Source: Dugong dugon
Taxonomy: Eukaryota; Chordata; Mammalia; Sirenia; Dugongidae
Reading direction: 5' to 3'
DNA length: 64,000 nucleotides
NCBI GenBank assembly: GCA_030035585.1
Contig: CM057482.1
Span: 49,519,501-49,583,500, forward strand
Numbering within the stretch: the first letter of the stretch is position 1; every line of letters starts with the position of its first letter. The translations under genes were made by a program, and so were the position numbers. The notes beneath the pieces are model-generated. The model did no database searches. It was given only the letters and a program-made list of their open reading frames with translations, and was not told where the DNA came from. Below, piece after piece: positions 56,519 to 64,000 of this stretch.

Positions 56519-57333
56519 AAATGGTTGTAAACCAATGCTACTGAGTTCTAAACAAAATAAAGGGATACGTAACTCTTGGGGAGGGTAATCAGGGTTTATA
56601 AGGATGAAGAGTAGGAAAGTACTCAAGGCAGAGGGAATGGTATAGAAGGGAAGAATGGTAAAGAAGGGAGAATGCTGGGGAGTTCAGTGCTGGCAGTGGT
56701 GCATGTATTTTAGTAGTGAAATTTTAGATTGCTGTCAGATTTAAAGGGATTTGCTATACCAGGTCAAAGGATAGCAGTCCATGTTTAGATTGCACCCAAT
56801 AGGGAGCCAATGAGAGGTTTCTAAGTGTAGAGGTGGCATGACTGGTAGGCTTGGATTGGTGTTTTATCTTTCCCCTTGATGTTCTCAACCAGGGGAATAT
56901 ACACACAAGGAACAGTAATGAAATGGTAAACAATTTACTGGGATATTAATAATATCTGGGCCGATGCCAGACATTACGCAAATGGGGGCTTCTCTGGGAA
57001 GCTGTGCTGAATCAGGCAGCTTTGGCCTACCTGCCTGGGAGGGGATACCCCCTACTTCCCCTTAGAAGCCAAGATGGTGGAGCCTGCAGAGCTGGCCTGC
57101 CCTGATGTAACAGTGTCAGTTGACAAGGAGGGAAATGGATAGAGTGAATGGTGGACCTGCCTCCAGGACTCAGGCCTGTCTGTATGAGGGAGCAGGAAGT
57201 AGAAGGAAAGAGTGTGGACCCTGGGCTTCCACCTTTCAAGCACGTCAGCCATGCCCACAAGTAGAACGTGACTCCAGGAGAGAAGGTGTGAAGGAAGTGG
57301 AGAAAGGGCAGAAGTATTCTCCCCTTCTGCCAG
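56519..57333. other. Ancient repeat traces and intronic DNA
   Basis: 56590-56860 resembles the same very old repeat family as 27420-27680 ('aatagggagccaatgagagg', 'ttctaagtgtagaggtggca'). The rest is single-copy with no exon seen. Confidence 0.35.
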
Positions 57334-57408
57334 ATGGATGGATGGATGGATGGATGGATGAGTGGGTGGATGGGTGGATAGGTAGGTGGGTGGGTGGATA
57401 GGAGTATG
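57334..57408. repeat. GGAT microsatellite with GGGT variants
   Basis: Seven GGAT units, then a mixed tract of GTGGAT and GGTGGGTG. The open frames over it on both strands are repeat artefacts. Confidence 0.9.
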
Positions 57409-57409
57409 G

Positions 57410-57845
57410 ATGGATGCTGTTGAGTCATCTCCAACTCATGGTGACTGTGTACAGCAGAATGAAATGTTGCCTCATCCTGTGTCATTCTCATGATTGCTGC
57501 ATTGCTGAAGTCCATCATTGTAGCTCTTGTGCCAAACCATCTCACTGAGGATCTCTCTCATCCTTGCTGGCCCTCTGCTTTACCAGACATGATGTCCTCC
57601 TCCAGCAGTTGATCCCTCCTGATGATGTGTCCAAAGCAAGCAAGTGGGACAGTGTTCTGTTTTGATCCATAAGGTTTTCATTGGCTAATTTTTGAAAGTA
57701 GATCACTAGGCCTTTCTTCCCTGTCTGTCTTAGTCTAGAAGCTCTGCTGAAACCTGTCCACCATGGGTGACCCTGCTGGTATTTGGAATACAGGTGGCAT
57801 AGCTTCCAGCATCACAGCAACATGTAAGACAAACTGACATGCCCC
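57410..57845 (-). mobile_element. Miniature RTE: 3' end joined to 5' end
   Basis: Inverted RTE 3' part from 'gctgttgagtcatctccaac' to about 57657 (equal to the last ~220 bases of RTE-D), joined to the RTE 5' leader (57660-57845: 'taaggttttcattggctaat', 'tgaaacctgtccaccatggg', 'catagcttccagcatcacag'). Endonuclease and reverse transcriptase are missing entirely. Either a deletion derivative or a mobile mini-element relying on RTE enzymes. Confidence 0.78.
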
Positions 57846-59738
57846 TAGAGTGATTAAATAGAATTATAAATTAGGAAAAGAAAAACTTCATGGTGAGCTA
57901 AATATTGGTTTCCCCTAGTTCTAGGGGTAATATACAAAAAGCTTATACTTTAGTTCGTATCCTTATTTCCCTGTCATGAAGGGACATTCTCCTATGTTTG
58001 GAATAACCCCCAAGGTCTCACCATCAAGGTTGGGGAAGAGTTGAGGGAACTTTCAGAAAATTCAGGGTACTTAGCTGTAGTTTGGGGTTAAAAAAATTTC
58101 TTGTACTCAATGTCAGGCAGACTGGCCTTGTAGGGCTTCTTCCCTAAGTCCAGCTCTCCTCACGTGAGTTGTAGACATGCCTCTCTATTTCTGTGAGTAT
58201 TCATTCACACACCTTCCTCCCTGGAACAAATCCTAATTCTCAGAAACAGTAACAAAACAAGCAAAGCAACATCTTAAATTCCCCTGTACTTACAAGACCA
58301 CTTGTACTTATAGTGGAATTATCATTCTACATTATCTTCTGGATGAGTATTTATTCCTTTTCTTTATCCCCCACCAAGGAAAGCAATTGCCTTTTAACAG
58401 TTGCCCCCTTAGCTTCACAAAGACCTGGTAAAAGCTTTAACATTGCTGAAAATTATTCGTAGGAACCTTCTTAACGAATGAAATAGATACGTATGGGTTA
58501 TTATGGAAAAAGCTTCAAGGTATATTATTAAGTGAAAAAAAAATATGATGCTTGAGAATATGAACAATTTGGTCACCTTAGTAAAAAATTTTAAAAGTAA
58601 ATAAGCACATACATAGATAGGCATGAGAATTTGACTGGGAGGTTATAGAAAGAGCTGTTAGTAGTAGATATCCTTAGGGAAAAGGATGGAGATTTAGGGT
58701 GAGGGGAGAGAGGGCCGCCTTTACTTTTCATTTTTATATCTTTGTATACTCTTTGAATATTCTAACTGTATGGATGTGTTACTTTTATTCTAAACTTTAG
58801 CTATACCTAAATGTGTATTTTATGACATTATTCTCTGCTTTATTATATAAATAAAATTTACTTTGCTAATGGTCCATCCCGTGTGCCTGTTTTAAACAGT
58901 GAGAGACCTATTTTCTCCTTCGTGTACAATGACATTTTTAAATATGAAAAATGAAGTAGGTCATGAGAAGAACATGGAATGTATTTTAATAGGAGATGGG
59001 ATCAAAAAATAAGTAAACTGCTTTTCATAAACCGCACTTACAGATCGGTCTCGTGACTTTATCATCTTTATCACCTCTGTGTCAGTGACCCCTGAGCAGT
59101 TGTGCCCAGGGCACAACTAGTTGTTCTAAGGCTGCCACCAGTAGTGACACAAACCAGAGACCAACCACGTCAGGGGTCTTGAGTGGCTATGTTTATACGT
59201 GTGGACATGGATCCTGGTGTGCACCGTAGAGATGACTTAGATCATTTGCTGTTTCTTCCTACCTGTGTTTTCTTGCTTCTGTAATCATGCTGAATTAAGT
59301 GTTGACTATCATGTTTAAATTTCTTAAAATTATTTTTATGCTGAACAAAAGCATGCTGAGCAGCATCTGTGGGTATCTACAGTGATTACTGTCTCGTACT
59401 GGTGTGCAGGGCCCTGGGCTGAGCACTTAGGAAGTCACTGCTTCCGACGGAAGAGGCAGATGCCTCAGAGCTGCATAGGAAACGTCAGTCAAGCCTTAAT
59501 TGCTTCTTTGATGGTTACAGAGTTGACTTTTAATATCAGTGTTTGAACTGTGTCAGAAAAGATTTCTAAACTAGCAAGCTGCTAAGAACTTTTTAGAAAG
59601 GAATTCTGATAGAATGTGGCTTCACTGTTCTGAAAACGAAGTGTGACATTTCCAAAGCTCTCCTCAAGTAAATGCCTGCTTCATGCTTGACAAATGTAAT
59701 CTGTAAACCTGTATTTTAAAACGTTCCCCTTCTTGCAG
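57846..59738. other. End of intron 1
   Basis: Mostly single-copy DNA. 58440-58800 vaguely resembles an old dispersed repeat. The 3' end has a good pyrimidine tract ('acgttccccttcttgcag') before exon 2. Confidence 0.5.
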
Positions 59739-59871
59739 GGTAACGCCATCCTCTGAAAATCCTCATGGTGCTACTTCTAGTGTCAGCCAAGGAAAACCTT
59801 CCTTAAGACGAATAAAAGGAAGATTACACAGAAGCAAAAGCCTCGATAGCATCGATTTCTGTGAACTCACG
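59739..59871 (+). CDS. Coding exon 2 of the unidentified gene
   Basis: 133 bases between a strong acceptor (pyrimidine tract plus TTGCAG at 59733-59738) and a consensus donor GTAAGT at 59872. The first base completes the tryptophan codon from exon 1, followed by 44 codons: VTPSSENPHGATSSVSQGKP, then SLRRIKGRLHRSKSLDSIDF and CELT, ending at a codon border. Serine-rich first half, then a strongly basic patch and RSKSLDS, which fits the R-S-x-pS motif bound by 14-3-3 proteins after phosphorylation. The residues up to here total 76. Low repeat content around it also argues for a true exon. I cannot name the family from this part; signalling or trafficking regulators often carry such a segment, but this is only a guess. 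Confidence 0.82.
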
Positions 59872-62800
59872 GTAAGTAGGTTGTTTAGTACTTTCCTCAT
59901 TTTTCAAAGATGATGAAAATTTTGATGTTTTTTATTTCATAAAAATGCAACAGGGCTCCTTTACTGTAAGCTTTTTTAGTACAAACATTAGGTTGCCAGC
60001 CAGAATGCTTTCTTAACTGGTATGCATATAATACATTTGTAATAAATGATTTATAGAAATAATTCTGCTTTAAAGACCAAGATAAAGAAATAATTCCTGA
60101 ATTCTCAAGAAAAACTGAATAATTTCAATAGAGAATTAATGTAAATTTCTTAGAAAATCACAAATCCATGTGTTAATGCAATTACGAACCTAAGTGTCCA
60201 TTAACCACCATCACTCAACTTCCTAGAAGTGCCACAAAATAGTATTATTCCAATATTATTAGGATAGATCCCCATTTAGTTAATGATGTTCCTTTTTTTT
60301 TTTTTCTCTTCAATTAGATTAACGTTAGTGGTCATACTTTTTTCCCCAGGCCAAGTGACAGGTTTTCATATGGGTATGGGATAAATTCATGTGTGTTTTT
60401 GGAGGAGCACTGGCGCTTTTAGGCCCATTGTCTTGTCCTATTAATTGTATTGTTCTAGCCTAAAAAGATAATACCATATTGGAAATACTAGAATTATCTT
60501 TACCCTGAGGTTTTATTCAAATTTATGTATTAAAGGGTTCAGTGCAAATTAATGGATGTTTAGGATGCTCAGTAGACCAGGTGTGTTCATTTCGCCCCTT
60601 TGAGGTCTTATAAAAGTACCATCAATTGCTGTTGTTTTAAAAAACAATGTTAAAGTATGAAAGTAAATCTTGTCTTTGTTGAGGATATGACTTCTGCGTC
60701 TTTTACATATAATTGAGGAAAACAAAAGTCAATGAGGATGCTTTGTTTTTTCTCAATTATTTTAAAAGCATGCTTGAACACATTTTGTGAGACAAGACGT
60801 AAGAAGGTAAACTGTGACCTCTTGGAAAACATTTAACGTATAACTGAAAAAAGGAGTAAAAAGACAATAAATTCTCGCTACGTAGACCTAATAGTGAAAA
60901 GAAACTGAAGAAATCTAAGTATGGTTTAAAATAATTTTGAATTGCTTTTCAAAAGTAAACCATTGAATTAATTGAGAAACAAATTTGAATTATTTTTTGG
61001 AATATAAAAAAAGGAAGTGAAATTTTATCAAGTTCCTTTATGTGATATTAAACATTGTCTTTACTGAAGCATAATCAGATAACTCATTAATCTGGAATGC
61101 CATAAAATATGTTCACTTGTTTAAAATGAATAGTTCTAGTTGGGAAAGAGGTTAAAATTTCTCTAGAATATGACAGAAAAAAAGTCTTTACTTCATGTAA
61201 GGTTGCCTTCAGTTTCCCAGAAATAGAAATGTATTATTTCAGCTGTGAGGAAAACTTGGCAAATGGAGTTATCTTTTTATTGTGATAAATGTATTTAACA
61301 ATTCTTGATAGTTGTTTATTGCCTGCTTCATTCTGTGAGTTGATCCTGTGGCTGAAGTTAACACGCAGTCCAAGCAAGGAAAAAAATAACTGTACTCAGA
61401 TGCAGTTAACATTAACAGAGTTAATTTATTTCCTTCCAGTGGTCTTCACCATTTGCCTTTATCTTAAAAACGGAATGTTTTAGCATCCTTGAAGAGAAGG
61501 CATTTTGACACTGAGATTTAAACAGAGGTAAAGTTGAGGTGTGAAAACCTAAAGCTGAACCTGTTAAGTCGATTCCAACTCATGGTGACAAAGTTGAGGT
61601 GTACGGGTTTGTTAGAGCGGCCGCGTGTTGTGGTCTAATGGTTCACTCAGTTTCTTGGACAAGGTTATGTTTGGTTTTATACTTTTTGAAGACTCTGTTG
61701 AAAGATACTGTCTGTGGTATCCTGATATTTCATCTCTCTCTCTGGTATACTGACTTCATTGAAATGTAATTACTACAATCAGTTTGAGTTTTTCACAATT
61801 TGAGCTCATTTTCTCTCTTAGTCAGGTTTTTGCAGTCACGGTGGCAGTTTGTATTTGATTTACTCTGAACATTTTTACATTGTTAGGAATTTTTGCAATG
61901 TGCATGTATCATTTTTAGAAAAATCAATAAACTGATTTCCAAATTTAAAAAAATCAAGAGGTAGCTTAACAGCTTGGCTGTTTCCACTTTCAGCGTTAAG
62001 TTATGCAGTCAATACTATAATATCCAAAATAGGATAGGAGCATCTTTGACAAGGGGCTAAAATGGTTTTTTTCCTTAATTTTTAATATTCCTTTTATTCT
62101 GTCTTCTTTTATAAAAGAAGTGCGTGCTAAATTTTGGAGAAAAAAATGTTGATAAGAGAGGGTTTCATAGGAGGTACTCAGAATTGGTTTTCTAAAGCAG
62201 TTGACTTTATTGTATGTTCAAATTATAGAGAACTAAGTTTTAAGACATTAGCTGCCACAAAGGTCTAGAGAGAAATGTTTGGTAAAGGGTCTGTAATGAC
62301 TTCCAATCACATAGGGATAAATAAATAATCTTTATTCCTTTTAGGTCAATATCTCTTCATAAATGTTCTATTTTTTAAAAAAAGACTGAAAATTCTGTCA
62401 TATATTGTTGTTGGAATTTGTAAAAATTTTAAGTAAACGTATAGCTTCCTTTGACTGCTGAAGTACATAGAAAACCTTAAAATAGAAAACTTAGTTCACA
62501 GTCTGCCATATGTATGTATCAAATTTGCATGACCAACAGATTCACATTTATATTTTTATTTTTACATTTGACTTTTAATTTTTCCAAATTTGTCTTAGAG
62601 AATACAGCTTTCATTGCTTTGGAAAACACATAGCAAGTCAAGCAAGAGGTCCACTTGCAGTGCCTGCAGGGTCCCACGTTCTGGCCAAGAAGCCTTAGGT
62701 TCCAGCTGAGACTGTTGGCTTTGGTCCAGGGTGTCCAGATTGATGCCATTTTACTCCTGGGGAGAGGTGATTGTTTCAGCTTTCTCTGAGGGGATTAAAC

Positions 62801-62949
62801 GGGATGGGCATTCTAGTCTGTTTTTGTAAATGCTACAGAATAATTGATTGGCCTCATTTCCTGTGGAGACTGGAATCAACCTAGTTCTACTTCTCAGAGA
62901 TACTTGGTAAAATTTCCTTAGTCAAGTCCTGGACTGGGCAAGTCTGTAC
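59872..62949. other. Intron 2, first part
   Basis: AT-rich single-copy DNA. A 30-base AfroSINE tail remnant lies at 61559-61590 ('gttaagtcgattccaactca'). No further exon recognised. Confidence 0.5.
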
Positions 62950-63186
62950 TAAAACCAAAACCAAACACTGCCAAGGAGTCGATTCCGACTCATGGTGACC
63001 ACACAGGACGGAGCAGAGCTGCCTCATAGGGTTTCCAAGGAGTGACTGGTGGATTTAAACTGCTGACCTTTTGTTTTGTTTCAGTCATCAATAAATATTT
63101 ACTTGAGCACCTATTATATGCTTGATAATAAACTGCCGACCTCTTGGTTCGCACCCAGACTCTTAACCACTAGGGCACCAGGGCTC
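62950..63186 (-). mobile_element. AfroSINE split by a 57-bp insert
   Basis: Inverted SINE with 'gccaaggagtcgattccgac', 'ctcatagggtttccaaggag' and head 'ctcttaaccactagggcacc'. Target duplication CAAGTCTGTAC / CAAGTCTGTGC at 62939-62949 and 63187-63197. It is interrupted at about 63073-63129. Confidence 0.87.
63073..63129 (-). mobile_element. 57-bp retroposed-looking insert in the SINE
   Basis: Flanked by a 13-bp duplication of SINE text (63057-63069 and 63130-63142, one mismatch). The left edge is T-rich (GTTTTGTTT), i.e. an A-rich tail on the minus strand. The body ('caataaatatttacttgagc') resembles an old dispersed mammalian repeat. Confidence 0.65.
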
Positions 63187-63197
63187 CAAGTCTGTGC

Positions 63198-63844
63198 CGA
63201 AGATGTGCTTTTCCTAGAAAACCTGAACCTTTGACATGTTAATGGGTAAAATGCTATATAAACCATGTGATAAGTTTTTTTCCTTGAGGTGATGAAAGGA
63301 TATATTGATAAGTATGAAGCAGGAAAATGATAGTTTGTCTTTAGGTTTAGTTTTTGATGTTTAAGCTCTTAGCTATTCCACTTCATCCTGGTGTCATTGA
63401 CCATTTAGAGCTATCAGGTTGCGTTTCCACTTCTGCTCCTTCCTCCCTCTCGGATTCCAAGTGTGTAGTCAAAGCATTTCAAGTGATAATTAAAAATTCA
63501 CCAGCTTGCTTGAAATTTTACAGCTTCTGTTGATGATAGTTTTTCCCTAAAATAGGGGGCATGGGGCTAGTTGGGTAAAGTTCATTCAGTTTAGGGGGAA
63601 GCTATTCTAGAACATAAACTTAAGCAATTTATTTACTGTTTTGTGGCTGTAAACTTGGATTGCTAGTTTTATTTTCCTGCCAACAGAATGCAAAGTTTTA
63701 TGCACAATAATACAAACAATGATCCAGTTACCAATTTATGGCTACATTCCCTTAGCCTTGGGTTAAGGAAGGATTCAGGCATCAATGAGAACCATTAGGC
63801 AAAAATGATACACAGTTCAGAACCCTTTAGAGGAGTTTTTGTTA
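63198..63844. other. Intron 2, continued
   Basis: Single-copy sequence with no feature seen. Confidence 0.45.
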
Positions 63845-63906
63845 AGAGAGGGAAGATAGTTGAAATTAAGGTATTAGAGAGGGAAGATAGCTGAAATTAA
63901 GGTATT
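63845..63906. repeat. Tandem duplication, 31 bp times two
   Basis: 63845-63875 and 63876-63906 are identical except one T/C change (GATAGTTG against GATAGCTG). A recent local duplication. Confidence 0.9.
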
Positions 63907-64000
63907 ATCTAGAATGGTACAGTTGAGTACGAATGTGGACTGACAGACCACATTTCGCTGCTGTTATGAATAATAGTTCTATTTTTTTAGTCATCAGCAA

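Noticed and set aside
57027..57545. 172-codon minus-strand frame
   Set aside because: It runs through the GGAT microsatellite (a [15 protein letters not shown] repeat) and into the miniature RTE.
1..64000. A prokaryotic-type defence, secretion or biosynthetic system
   Set aside because: All long frames belong to LINEs, and the window has mammalian repeats, a CpG island and spliced exons; there are no operons.

Overview
This window is nuclear DNA from a placental mammal, most likely an elephant or close afrotherian relative. That is an inference. It rests on many copies of a tRNA-derived SINE whose 3' half is an RTE/BovB-like tail (the AfroSINE arrangement), four long copies of the matching RTE-clade LINE, and dense young and old L1. 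I see no prokaryotic, plasmid or viral coding system, and no intact retrotransposon open reading frame.

Left part, 1-24185: a stack of nested LINEs. An RTE on the minus strand (411-10519) is flanked by a 26-bp target duplication and was itself split by a nearly full-length minus-strand L1 (704-7690). A second RTE (10556-13446) follows head to head on the plus strand, so the two form a large imperfect inverted repeat. From 15395 to 24185 lies a three-level L1 nest: an old L1 holds L1-B, and L1-B holds L1-C.

Middle, 24186-41822: AT-rich single-copy DNA and ancient repeats, then plus-strand L1 copies (28335-40535). These are broken up by a MaLR-like solo LTR, several AfroSINEs, a 59-bp L1 insertion with a perfect 16-bp target duplication, and a full-length 3.19-kb RTE (36536-39725). 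A cluster of AfroSINEs, a CA microsatellite and an AAAAC repeat ends just before the only protein-coding gene.

Right part, 41850-64000: a CpG island with a CGG repeat contains the first coding exon of a plus-strand gene (42344-42438). After a 17.3-kb intron full of L1, RTE, LTR and SINE copies comes a second coding exon (59739-59871) with matching splice phase. The remaining 4 kb is intron 2. I could not name the gene from its first 76 residues. The second exon is basic and serine-rich, with an RSKSLDS motif typical of a phosphorylated 14-3-3-type site.

The elements interact as copy-and-host layers: L1 supplies the reverse transcriptase for poly(A)-tailed copies, and RTE the likely enzyme for SINEs sharing its tail. 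The intact target duplications allow the order of insertions to be read directly at several sites.
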